A stretch of 36,191 nucleotides of DNA. It comes from Candidatus Cloacimonadota bacterium (GTDB taxonomy: Bacteria > Cloacimonadota > Cloacimonadia > Cloacimonadales > JAMOQM01). How positions within the stretch are numbered: position 1 is the first letter of the stretch; each line of letters starts with the position of its first letter. The DNA lies in the NCBI GenBank assembly GCA_027064005.1, contig JAMOQM010000108.1, positions 1 through 36,191 of the forward strand, in the 5' to 3' direction. The notes under the pieces were generated by a model. The model saw only the letters and a program-made list of their open reading frames with translations, was not told the DNA's origin and did no database searches. The position numbers and the translations under genes are program-made. This document shows, piece by piece, positions 28,227-36,191 of the stretch.

Positions 28227-28376
28227 TTAATCCGTTTCACTAAACATATCTTTGCCGACTCCGCAAGTTGGACAAACCCAATCTTCACCCAAATCTTCAA
28301 ATTTTATCGAATTGTGTTCAGCCGGATCGTAAATGTATCCGCAAACATCGCAAACGTATTTTTGTAAGTTTTCCAT
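28227..28376 (-). CDS. Rubredoxin (49 aa; below the ORF-track cut-off)
   Basis: Reverse translation [49 protein letters not shown]; two CxxCG knuckles. Confidence 0.95.
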   Translation of the reverse strand: MENLQKYVCDVCGYIYDPAEHNSIKFEDLGEDWVCPTCGVGKDMFSETD

Positions 28377-28385
28377 AATTATTAC

Positions 28386-28796
28386 CTATTTAATTCCATG
28401 TTTATGCATAAATGCCATATATTTTTTGTCAGTAACCTTAATATGATTTAAAAGCCAGTCTTTTAAGAAATTTAAAATTTTTGATGAAACGAAAAGTTTG
28501 TTACTTTGAACGTCTTTTTGAAATTTTAGCACTTCATTAACAAAGTCCTTATGAATCTTTTTATGAGCATCTGTTTCTTCATAACCATATTGATCAAAAT
28601 ATTTTTCTTCCGTTGAAAAATGATAAGCAGTATATTCGATTAACTCATCAATCACTTCTCCTAAGATTTCTTTCGCTTTTCTAGCCATCATAGAAGAGTG
28701 CAATTCATTTATGAGATTAACCAATTGTTTGTGTTGATCGTCAATTTCTATAACTCCGACTGAAAAATCTTTATCGTTCCAATCGATAAAAGCCAT
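28386..28796 (-). CDS. Bacteriohemerythrin
   Basis: FSVGVIEIDDQHKQLVNLINELH...YTAYHFSTEEKYFDQYGYEETDAHKKIHKDFV...WLLNHIKVTDKKY. Confidence 0.93.
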   Translation of the reverse strand: MAFIDWNDKDFSVGVIEIDDQHKQLVNLINELHSSMMARKAKEILGEVIDELIEYTAYHFSTEEKYFDQYGYEETDAHKKIHKDFVNEVLKFQKDVQSNKLFVSSKILNFLKDWLLNHIKVTDKKYMAFMHKHGIK

Positions 28797-28804
28797 ATTT
28801 CCTC

Positions 28805-29337
28805 CTAATAATTTTCCGATTTTATTTCAAAATAGGATTGTGGATGTTTACAAACCGGACAAACTTTTGGTGCTTCAGCCCCTTCATAAATAAATCCGCA
28901 ATTCCTGCATTTCCAAAATACATTACCACCTTTAACAAAAGCAGTACCTTTTTCTATATTTAATAAAAGTCTTTTATAGCGTTCTTCGTGAGTTTTCTCA
29001 ACTTTGGCAATACCTTCAAACATAAGAGCAATTTCTTCAAAGCCTTCTTCGCGAGCTTCTTTTGCCATTCTCGGATACATTTCCGTCCATTCGGAATTTT
29101 CACCGTCGGCTGCATTTTTCAAATTTTGTATTGTATTTCCGATACCGTTTAATTTTTTAAAATGAAGTTTTGCGTGTTCTTTTTCATTTTCCGCCGTTTC
29201 TAAGAAAAGAGCTGCAATTTGTTCATAACCTTCTTTTTTCGCTACTTTTGCATAATAAGTATATTTGTTTCTTGCTTGAGATTCTCCCGCAAATGCTTCC
29301 CATAAATTCTTTTCGGTCTTACTTCCTTTCAAATCCA
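28805..29337 (-). CDS. Rubrerythrin (ferritin-like domain then C-terminal rubredoxin)
   Basis: Start moved to [61 protein letters not shown]-terminal [28 protein letters not shown]. Confidence 0.93.
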
Positions 29338-29427
29338 TAATAACTCCTTTCTCAGTTTGAAAACTATAATTAAACAACAAAACGGATTTTTAAAAAAAAT
29401 TGAATTCCAGTCAATAAAAATATTAAA

Positions 29428-29460
29428 AAACTCCCCCGTTTTTTGCGAGGGAGATTTTAT
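29428..29460 (-). terminator. Minus-strand hairpin downstream of reverse-order rubrerythrin
   Basis: ctccc...gggag stem flanking ccgttttttgcga; on the minus strand followed by T-run. Confidence 0.5.
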
Positions 29461-29461
29461 T

Positions 29462-30004
29462 TTATTTGAAATATCTGCCTAACAAACCTTTAAATGCTTT
29501 TCCATGACGAGCTTCGTCTTTACACATTTCGTGAACAGTATCGTGAATTGCATCATAACCTAATTTCTTAGCTTTTGTTGCCAAATCTTTTTTACCTTTT
29601 GTTGCACCGTATTCAGCTTCAACTCTCATTTGGAGATTTTTCTTTGTGTCCGGAGTAACAACTTCGCCTAAAAGTTCAGCAAATTTAGCAGCATGTTCAG
29701 CTTCCTCAAAAGCTATTCTTTTGTAAGCTTCAGCAACTTCAGGATAGCCTTCTCTGTCAGCTTGACGACTCATTGCCAAATACATTCCCACTTCAGTACA
29801 TTCGCCGGCAAAATTAGCTCTTAAACCTTCAAGAATTTCCGGATCAACATCTTTTGCAATCCCGATTCTATGTTCGTCAGCCCAAACCATTTCACCTTCT
29901 TGCAATTCAAACTTATCTTTCGGAGCTCCACAAACCGGGCATTTTTCCGGAGCTTCTTCACCTTCATAAACATATCCGCATACAGTACATATCCATTTTT
30001 TCAT
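29462..30004 (-). CDS. Reverse-order rubrerythrin (N-terminal rubredoxin + ferritin-like)
   Basis: [32 protein letters not shown] then [46 protein letters not shown]. Confidence 0.93.
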   Translation of the reverse strand: MKKWICTVCGYVYEGEEAPEKCPVCGAPKDKFELQEGEMVWADEHRIGIAKDVDPEILEGLRANFAGECTEVGMYLAMSRQADREGYPEVAEAYKRIAFEEAEHAAKFAELLGEVVTPDTKKNLQMRVEAEYGATKGKKDLATKAKKLGYDAIHDTVHEMCKDEARHGKAFKGLLGRYFK

Positions 30005-30073
30005 TTTAATTTCTCCTTTATTTTTAAATTTTCTCGAATTAATTATTTATTGTTTCTCCGAGATTATTTTAGA

Positions 30074-30454
30074 TTATGATTCCCAAAGTCCGTGTAAATT
30101 ACACCATTCGCGAGCCGAAATAACTTCTTCTTTTTTGATTGGGAATTCAGCTTGAGGTGCATCACCGGGATTTAAATCTTTTCGATAAACTTTATCTTTT
30201 GTTATAACTTCGATAAATTTAATATAATGATTTTCTATCATCGGATGATTTGTTTCTTTTCCGACTTTCACTAAAATTCCGTTTTCCGTTTCTTCAATAT
30301 AAGGAACATGTTTTTCATTGGATGCGTCTTCCGTTTTTGCTTCGAGTTTTATCATTTTTTGACCGCAACAAACTAATGCCGGTGCTTTACTATTTAATAC
30401 TTCAACGACGTTTCCGCATTTTTCACAATAATAGATGTCTCGTACTTCAATCAT
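30074..30454 (-). CDS. Desulfoferrodoxin/superoxide reductase
   Basis: YYCEKCGNVVEVLNSKAPALVCCGQKM, EKHVPYIE, NHPMIENHYIKFIEV, AREWCNLHGLWES. Confidence 0.95.
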   Translation of the reverse strand: MIEVRDIYYCEKCGNVVEVLNSKAPALVCCGQKMIKLEAKTEDASNEKHVPYIEETENGILVKVGKETNHPMIENHYIKFIEVITKDKVYRKDLNPGDAPQAEFPIKKEEVISAREWCNLHGLWES

Positions 30455-30467
30455 TTTTTCCTCCGTT

Positions 30468-30974
30468 TTATTTTGTTGGTGGCACGAAAGTTCTTTGAGC
30501 TAATTCTCTATCAAGCATTATAATTCCGTGTCCGTTGCCGTTCAGGCGTTTTAGTTGATTTACATATTTACTCATCGAAGCTTCTTCTTCCACTTGTTCG
30601 TCGATAAACCATTGCAAAAAACTTTGAAGAGCATGATCATTTTCCTTAATTGCTATATCCATCAAATTATTAATTGATTCGGTAACAAATTGCTCATGTT
30701 TATATGCCAATTCAAAAACTTGCAACGGTGATTCAAAATCAGTTTTAGGACTTTCAATTCCTTTTAAGATTACTTTTCCGCCTCTTTCGTTAAGATAATC
30801 AAAGAATTTCATTCCGTGAAATCTTTCTTCTTCAACTTGTACTCTGAAAAATTGAGCAAATCCCGATAAATCTTCGGATTCGAAATATGCTACCATCGAA
30901 AGATAATAATATTCCGAAAAAATTTCTTTATTAATTTGATCGTTAATCGCATTTTGAAGTGTTTTCTTAATCAT
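30468..30974 (-). CDS. Ferritin
   Basis: LQNAINDQINKEIFSEYYYLSMVAYFESEDLSGFAQFFRVQVEEERFHGMKFFDYLNERGGKV. Confidence 0.95.
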   Translation of the reverse strand: MIKKTLQNAINDQINKEIFSEYYYLSMVAYFESEDLSGFAQFFRVQVEEERFHGMKFFDYLNERGGKVILKGIESPKTDFESPLQVFELAYKHEQFVTESINNLMDIAIKENDHALQSFLQWFIDEQVEEEASMSKYVNQLKRLNGNGHGIIMLDRELAQRTFVPPTK

Positions 30975-30984
30975 TTTTTACCTC

Positions 30985-32160
30985 CTAATTTTGGGATTCT
31001 TTTATTTGTTTAACGAGATTTTCTTTTATTTGTTTCATTTCATCGTCATCCGGAATATATTCAACTCGAATTTTATCCAAAGTTTTAAATCCGCATTTTT
31101 TCAAATCTTCATCAATAAGACCGATACTTTGTCCGCCCCAACCGTAAGATCCGAAAGCCAAACCTATTCTTCCTTTAGGAGCTAATCCTTTAAAATAAGA
31201 CAGAAAACCCGCTACTGTTGCCAGCATATTATTATTCAAAGTAGGCGATCCGACGCAAATGTATTTTGCGGTTAGAACTTCCGTCATTACATCGGAGATA
31301 TGATTTACTTTCAAATTGAACATTTTTGTTTTTACATTGGATTCTTCAAAAGCTTCCTGGATTTTATAGGCAATTTTTTCCGTAGTTTTCCACATTGTAT
31401 CATAAATAATCAAAGCTTTCTTTTCCGTATCGTTTTTCGACCATTTTGTATATTCGGCAACAGCTTCTTTAATATATTTTTTCCAAATGAGACCATGGGA
31501 AGGACAAATCATTTCAATATCAAGTTGTGCCGCTACCGCCAATTCTTTTTGAACCATTTTACCATAGGGCATTACGATATTTGCATAATATTTTTTAGTT
31601 TCTTCCATTAAAATACTAAATGGATATTCTTCATCAATTCTTTCTGAGGATGCAATATGCTGTCCAAACGAATCATTAGAAAACAAAATTTTTTCTTCAG
31701 GACAATAAGTGACCATATTGTCGGGCCAGTGAACCATTGGAGTCGGAACAAAATGTAAGTTTCGTTTTCCGATATTAAGAATATCTCCGTTATTTACCGG
31801 CACAAAATTCCATTCTTTTTTATAATGCCTTTTCAATCCGTAAATACCTTTTGCAGTTGCATATATTTTGGCATTCGGGCATTTTTCCATCAAAAATGGT
31901 AAGCTTCCCGAATGGTCCATCTCAATATGATTTTGAATGATAATGTCAATTTTACAGGGATCAATAATCTCAGAAATTCTGGAGATCATTTCATCCGCCA
32001 TATAGTATTTTACATTGTCAATTAGAGTAATTTTTTCATCAATAATTAGATAAGAGTTATAAGTTGAACCTTTTTGAGTGAGATATCCGTGAAAATCACG
32101 TAAATCCCAATCGATTCCACCAACAAAATAAATCCCTTTTTTCAATTCTCTCGCTTTCAT
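30985..32160 (-). CDS. Flavodiiron protein (A-type flavoprotein, MBL + flavodoxin)
   Basis: QNHIEMDHSGSLPFLMEKCPNAKIYAT, MVHWPDNMVTYCPEEKILFSNDSFGQH, ALIIYDTMWKTTEKIA, GSPTLNNNMLATVAGFLSY, GSYGWGGQSI. Confidence 0.95.
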   Translation of the reverse strand: MKARELKKGIYFVGGIDWDLRDFHGYLTQKGSTYNSYLIIDEKITLIDNVKYYMADEMISRISEIIDPCKIDIIIQNHIEMDHSGSLPFLMEKCPNAKIYATAKGIYGLKRHYKKEWNFVPVNNGDILNIGKRNLHFVPTPMVHWPDNMVTYCPEEKILFSNDSFGQHIASSERIDEEYPFSILMEETKKYYANIVMPYGKMVQKELAVAAQLDIEMICPSHGLIWKKYIKEAVAEYTKWSKNDTEKKALIIYDTMWKTTEKIAYKIQEAFEESNVKTKMFNLKVNHISDVMTEVLTAKYICVGSPTLNNNMLATVAGFLSYFKGLAPKGRIGLAFGSYGWGGQSIGLIDEDLKKCGFKTLDKIRVEYIPDDDEMKQIKENLVKQIKESQN

Positions 32161-32880
32161 TTAGCCTCCGATTTTATTTAATTTTGTAAATTGTTTTTTC
32201 CCAACACCGCAAATTGGACATTTCCAATCGTCAGGAAGATCTTTAAATTCTGTATTTGATTTGATTCCGTGAATATCATCACCAATATTAAAATCATAAA
32301 CATATCCGCAAATATCACACACATATTTCATTTTTAAATCTTCTTTTTTCTCTTTTATGATGATATTTTCTGCTGATTGTTGAGCAAATGTCGGAGCGTT
32401 TTTTGATGATTTTCCGCCTTTTACTTTATGATAGTATGAATAAGTTAAAGGTTCGTTTTTGCATAAATTTTCGCATTCGATAATCTTTCCAATGAAAATA
32501 GTATGAGTTCCAACATCTGTAGAATTAATTACTTCCGCTTCAATATATGTTATAGAATTTTCTCTTAAAAAAGGAACTCCTGTAATTCCCAAATCATATT
32601 TTGTATCGTTAAACTTGTCTATATTACGACCGCTTTTAAATCCGAATTTCCCTATAAACGGGAGTGGTGTATCTTTTTTTAAAATTGAAATGGTGAAAAC
32701 TTTACTCTCGGTTATGAATTCATGCGTTAAATTATTTTTAGCGACACTTATTGCTATGGTAGGATTTTCTGCTGTAACTTGAAAAACCGAATTGACGATA
32801 CATGCGTTAAATTTATTTCCCCTTTTTGATGAGATTACATAAATTCCGTAAGTCAGGTTAAATAGAGCTGATAAATTCAT
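32161..32880 (-). CDS. Flavin reductase-rubredoxin fusion (high-molecular-weight rubredoxin-like)
   Basis: Start corrected to MNLSALFNLTYGIYVISSKRGNKFNACIVNSVFQVTAENPTIAISV; C-terminal KYVCDICGYVYDFNIGDDIHGIKSNTEFKDLPDDWKCPICGVGKKQF. Confidence 0.9.
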   Translation of the reverse strand: MNLSALFNLTYGIYVISSKRGNKFNACIVNSVFQVTAENPTIAISVAKNNLTHEFITESKVFTISILKKDTPLPFIGKFGFKSGRNIDKFNDTKYDLGITGVPFLRENSITYIEAEVINSTDVGTHTIFIGKIIECENLCKNEPLTYSYYHKVKGGKSSKNAPTFAQQSAENIIIKEKKEDLKMKYVCDICGYVYDFNIGDDIHGIKSNTEFKDLPDDWKCPICGVGKKQFTKLNKIGG

Positions 32881-32888
32881 TTGTTCTC

Positions 32889-33689
32889 CTATTTGAATAA
32901 TTTTTGGCATTCATCACAAAAATATGTTGAACGTCCGGCAATTTTAATTTTCGAAATCTTGTTTCCGCATTCACAAAAATCTTTTTGATATACTTTGAGA
33001 AAATTCTGGAATTCACCGGTTTTACCATCCACTCTCCTGTAATCAGATATTGTAGTTCCATTATGCTTTATTGCTTCAGACAAAACAATTTTTGTTTGAC
33101 GAACGATGTTTTCGATTTCCGTCTCCGGCAAATTTTTCCCAAAAGATTCAGGGTGGATTTTTGCACGAAATAAGATTTCGCAAACATAAATATTTCCTAA
33201 TCCGGCAATAATGTTTTGTTCTAACATTAAACTTTTTATAGGAACTTTACGATTCTGAATTTTTTCTTTTAAATAATCTTTGTCAAATTTTTTTTCTAAA
33301 GGTTCGGCACCTAAATTTTTTATTCCACTTAATTCTTCGGCATTAGGTAAAATCCAGATTTTGCCAAAAGTTCTTACATCATCAAAAATTAATTTAGTTT
33401 TATCCAAAAAAAGAATTTCCGCTCTGGAATGTGATGAAGATTCTGCAAGATTTTCTTCATAAATTAATTTTCCCGTCATTCTTAAATGAACTACGATATT
33501 AGAATGTGAAGTTTTTAAAATAATATATTTACCTCTTCGATTAATTTTATTTAATTTTCCAAATTTAAATTCTTTATTGTTGCTGATAATTGTTCCATTT
33601 CTATTTTCGATAATAGAGGTGATTGATTTTCCAATAATTTGGGAATTCAATTCATCTACGATTGTTTGAACTTCAGGTAATTCAGGCAT
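32889..33689 (-). CDS. mutM: Formamidopyrimidine-DNA glycosylase
   Basis: MPELPEVQTIVDELN, IIAGLGNIYVCEILFRAKIHPE, C-terminal zinc finger CECGNKISKIKIAGRSTYFCDECQ. Confidence 0.96.
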   Translation of the reverse strand: MPELPEVQTIVDELNSQIIGKSITSIIENRNGTIISNNKEFKFGKLNKINRRGKYIILKTSHSNIVVHLRMTGKLIYEENLAESSSHSRAEILFLDKTKLIFDDVRTFGKIWILPNAEELSGIKNLGAEPLEKKFDKDYLKEKIQNRKVPIKSLMLEQNIIAGLGNIYVCEILFRAKIHPESFGKNLPETEIENIVRQTKIVLSEAIKHNGTTISDYRRVDGKTGEFQNFLKVYQKDFCECGNKISKIKIAGRSTYFCDECQKLFK

Positions 33690-34107
33690 TATTTTCTCCA
33701 TTTTTATTAAGGCAAGAATTACAAATTCCTCTTAGATTTATTTGGTAGTCAAAAATTTTATGTCCGTTAATAACGGATTCTGCAAATATTTTATTTCCTT
33801 CGTGAATATCAAAAATATTTCCACACTTAATACATTTAAAATGAATGTGATTTTCCGTATTATATTCATATCGGGTTTCATTTTCAAAAACAGTTAATTC
33901 ATGAATTAAACCGGATTCTACAAAAAGTTTTAAGGTATTATAAACGGTTGCTTTTGATAGCGAAATCATTTTATCTTTCAAGCCGAGATAGACTTGTTCG
34001 GCTGTTGGATGTGTTCTGTTCTTATCAAGAAACTCAAGAATTTTAACTCTTTGAGTTGTCGGGCTTATTTTATGATTTATCAAACCTTTTTTATAATTTT
34101 GAAGCAT
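33682..34107 (-). CDS. Fur-family (PerR-like) transcriptional regulator
   Basis: TTQRVKILEFLDKNRTHPTAEQVYLGLKDKMISLSKATVYNTLKLFVESGLI, HIHFKCIKCGNIFDI, CNSCL. Confidence 0.92.
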   Translation of the reverse strand: MLQNYKKGLINHKISPTTQRVKILEFLDKNRTHPTAEQVYLGLKDKMISLSKATVYNTLKLFVESGLIHELTVFENETRYEYNTENHIHFKCIKCGNIFDIHEGNKIFAESVINGHKIFDYQINLRGICNSCLNKNGENNA

Positions 34108-34131
34108 TCCGGTCTCCTTATTTTTAAATTA

Positions 34132-34155
34132 ATTCTAAAATTAGAATTATTCTAA
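34132..34155. promoter_or_regulatory. Fur/PerR-type operator
   Basis: TTAGAAT-T-ATTCTAA (34141-34155) perfect 7-1-7 palindrome; overlapping third half-site ATTCTAA at 34132-34138; lies next to TTGACA on the minus strand. Confidence 0.75.
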
Positions 34156-34376
34156 ATCTGTCAATCATTTTTTTTATTTGACATCAAATGCTTTGATAAA
34201 GTTTCTGAATACTGAAGATTGATTCTTGTTCTTTATGAGATAAAGTGTTGCTACAATTGATTTTGATTATTCTAAAATAATTATTATCAATGTTCTAAAA
34301 TTTTTCCCCAAATAATTAATATTTTCTACATCTTGTTTCTACATAAATTTTGATCAAATGTTTAAAATTTCGAAAA

Positions 34377-34396
34377 CTAATTATAAGAATAATTAG
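34377..34396. promoter_or_regulatory. Inverted repeat upstream of NCS2 permease
   Basis: CTAATTAT-AAGA-ATAATTAG perfect 8-bp dyad. Confidence 0.55.
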
Positions 34397-34415
34397 AAAA
34401 ATAAGGAGGTAGTTG

Positions 34416-35714
34416 ATGGAAAAATTTTTCCAATTGAAAAATCACAAAACCACAGTGAAACGAGAAGTTATTGCAGGTTTAACAACATTTTTGACAATGT
34501 CATACATAATGTTTGTAAATCCTTCAATTTTGAGTGCTACGGGAATGGATAAAGGTGCTTTAATAACGGTAACTGCGTTAGCATCTTTTATCGGAACTTT
34601 TTTGGTAGCTGTCTGGGCTAATGTGCCTTTTGCCATGGCTCCGGGTATGGGATTAAATGCTTATTTTACCTATACTTTGGTTATTGGTGAAAAAGTTGAT
34701 TGGCAAACTGCTCTTGGAGTTGTGTTTCTTTCCGGAGTTTTCTTTTTAATTTTAACATTAATTGGTGTCAGAGAAAAAATAGTAAATGCTATTCCTCTTT
34801 CACTGCGAATTTCAATTTCAAGCGGTATCGGATTATTTATTACTTTTATCGGATTTAAAAATCTCGGACTTATTGTTGATAATCCCGCTACTTTAGTTTC
34901 TTTGGGACATCTCACAACACCGGTAATTTTGGGATTAATTGGAGTTTTTGTAATTGCAATCTTAGAAGTTAAGAAAATTAAGGGATCTATTCTAATTGGT
35001 ATTTTAATAACTACAATTCTGGGAATTATTTTCGGAGAAGTTGCTATGCCAAAAGAAATTATTTCTTTACCACATTCTATCGCTCCAATTGCCTTCAAAT
35101 TGAATATTATGGCTGCGTTTAAATGGGGATTATTTGGTGCTATTTTCTCATTTATGTTTGTTGATTTATTTGATTCCATCGGTACAATCTTAGCTTGTTC
35201 TTACGAAGCTGAATTAGTAAAAAAAGATGGAACTGTTAAGAAAATTGAGAAGATGCTTGGTGCCGACGCTATTGCCACGATTTCCGGGGCAGTTTTAGGA
35301 ACTAGTACAACAACAACTTACATTGAATCATCATCAGGTATTGCTGACGGTGGACGTACGGGTTTAGCATCTGTAGTTACGGCTGTAATGTTTTTAATTG
35401 CTTTAGTTTTTACTCCGATTATCTCGATTGTACCTGCTTTTGCCACAGCTCCGGCCTTGATTATTGTTGGTGTTTTTATGTTCAAAAATATTAAGAATAT
35501 TAATTTTTCAGATTTTTCTGAATCTGTTCCTGCTTTTCTTACAATTATTCTGATGCCATTGACATATAGTATTAGTACAGGGTTAATATTTGGATTTTTA
35601 TCATATATCATTATTAATGCTTTTAGTGGTAATTTAAAAAAAATATCTCTTACAATGTGGATTATTGGAATTTTGTCGGCAATTGATTTATATATTACCG
35701 CTTTCATTCATTAA
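34416..35714 (+). CDS. NCS2-family (AzgA-like) purine permease
   Basis: FFQLKNHKTTVKREVIAGLTTFLTMSYIMFVNPSILSATGMDKGA, ANVPFAMAPGMGLNAYFTY, GTSTTTTYIESSSGIADGGRTGLASVVTAVMFL. Confidence 0.93.
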   Translation: MEKFFQLKNHKTTVKREVIAGLTTFLTMSYIMFVNPSILSATGMDKGALITVTALASFIGTFLVAVWANVPFAMAPGMGLNAYFTYTLVIGEKVDWQTALGVVFLSGVFFLILTLIGVREKIVNAIPLSLRISISSGIGLFITFIGFKNLGLIVDNPATLVSLGHLTTPVILGLIGVFVIAILEVKKIKGSILIGILITTILGIIFGEVAMPKEIISLPHSIAPIAFKLNIMAAFKWGLFGAIFSFMFVDLFDSIGTILACSYEAELVKKDGTVKKIEKMLGADAIATISGAVLGTSTTTTYIESSSGIADGGRTGLASVVTAVMFLIALVFTPIISIVPAFATAPALIIVGVFMFKNIKNINFSDFSESVPAFLTIILMPLTYSISTGLIFGFLSYIIINAFSGNLKKISLTMWIIGILSAIDLYITAFIH

Positions 35715-35720
35715 ATTAGT

Positions 35721-35742
35721 GGGCGAGTTAATCGCCCTTTTC
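35721..35742 (+). terminator. Rho-independent terminator after NCS2 permease
   Basis: gggcga-gttaa-tcgccc followed by tttt. Confidence 0.8.
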
Positions 35743-35974
35743 TAACAATATACAAATTCAATTTATGATTAGTTCAAAGAGCAAGAACGAAAATTCCGTT
35801 TTTATATTTTAAGCAACCTGATTGGATCTTTTTATATTCTTGCCGATAATTTTCTAAAATAAGATAAAATGTTTGACATATTGACTGGATAATATCGTGT
35901 AAAATTAATTTATTTTATTATAAAATATAACAAAATAGTACAATAAATATTAACAGGAAAATAAGGATAATATT

Positions 35975-36191
35975 ATGCAAAAAGAATTTAATGACACAGG
36001 AACTTGTATTCCTTCTAAACATTATATGGTTGATATTTCGGAAAAGTTGAATACCACTTTGAAATTGGTTGAGAAGGGAAAATATTTTATCATTAACAGA
36101 CCCAGACAATTTGGTAAAACAACGACAATTTATCTTTTAAATCAAATTTTAAAAAAGAAAAAAGATTATTTGCCGATTAAAATTAGCTTTG
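35975..36191 (+). CDS. 5' part of AAA-ATPase-like (PF09820-type) protein, truncated by window end; absent from ORF track
   Basis: MQKEFNDTGTCIPSKHYMVDISEKLNTTLKLVEKGKYFIINRPRQFGKTTTIYLLNQILKKKKDYLPIKISF; the HYMVDIS...GKYFxINRPRQFGKTT opening is typical of this family. Confidence 0.8.
   Translation, partial: MQKEFNDTGTCIPSKHYMVDISEKLNTTLKLVEKGKYFIINRPRQFGKTTTIYLLNQILKKKKDYLPIKISF

Noticed and set aside
34180-34412. Purine riboswitch in front of the NCS2 permease
   Set aside because: Looked for the conserved TATA...TTTCTACC...core; only a loose TTTCTACAT is present and no P1/P2/P3 arrangement could be made.
34670-35179. 169-aa minus-strand ORF antisense to the NCS2 permease
   Set aside because: Shadow ORF; the plus strand encodes a clear conserved permease and the antisense product looks unlike a real protein (Pro/Ile/Lys-rich, no motifs).
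35318-35707. 129-aa minus-strand ORF antisense to the NCS2 permease
   Set aside because: Same shadow-ORF reasoning.

Overview
This is an AT-rich bacterial window. Secretion-tail proteins (C-terminal FlgD-like/T9SS type A sorting domains) and overall gene style suggest an FCB-group anaerobe, possibly Cloacimonadota-like; this is inference only. Four coherent modules are visible. (1) Phosphate regulon: phoB-phoR, a small sigma-70-family factor overlapping phoR, a porin, pstSCAB and a PhoU-domain gene, with TTAACA direct repeats at 11-bp spacing upstream of the porin. (2) A decayed accessory patch at about 9.5-11.75 kb: a candidate PD-(D/E)XK nuclease-like protein, a frameshifted and truncated MBL-fold partner, a truncated DUF1016/YhcG-like gene, an orphan ORF, and a ~100-bp leader/promoter sequence also found at about 0.64 kb beside a tyrosine-recombinase remnant. 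(3) A maltodextrin/starch cluster: two GH13 amylases, a pullulanase with a secretion tail, MalE/F/G-like ABC components (MalF has an unusual N-terminal extracytoplasmic extension), two Glucodextran_C-like proteins, a beta-barrel and a starch-binding lipoprotein, with no SusC/SusD pair and no ATPase gene. (4) A minus-strand oxygen/peroxide defence operon: Fur/PerR-like regulator, mutM, flavin reductase-rubredoxin fusion, flavodiiron protein, ferritin, desulfoferrodoxin, two rubrerythrins with opposite domain order, bacteriohemerythrin and rubredoxin, with a perfect 15-bp 7-1-7 palindrome at its promoter. An NCS2 purine permease and the start of an AAA-ATPase-like gene close the window. No tRNA, rRNA or CRISPR was recognised. 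All family calls were made by eye from the translations; no searches were run.
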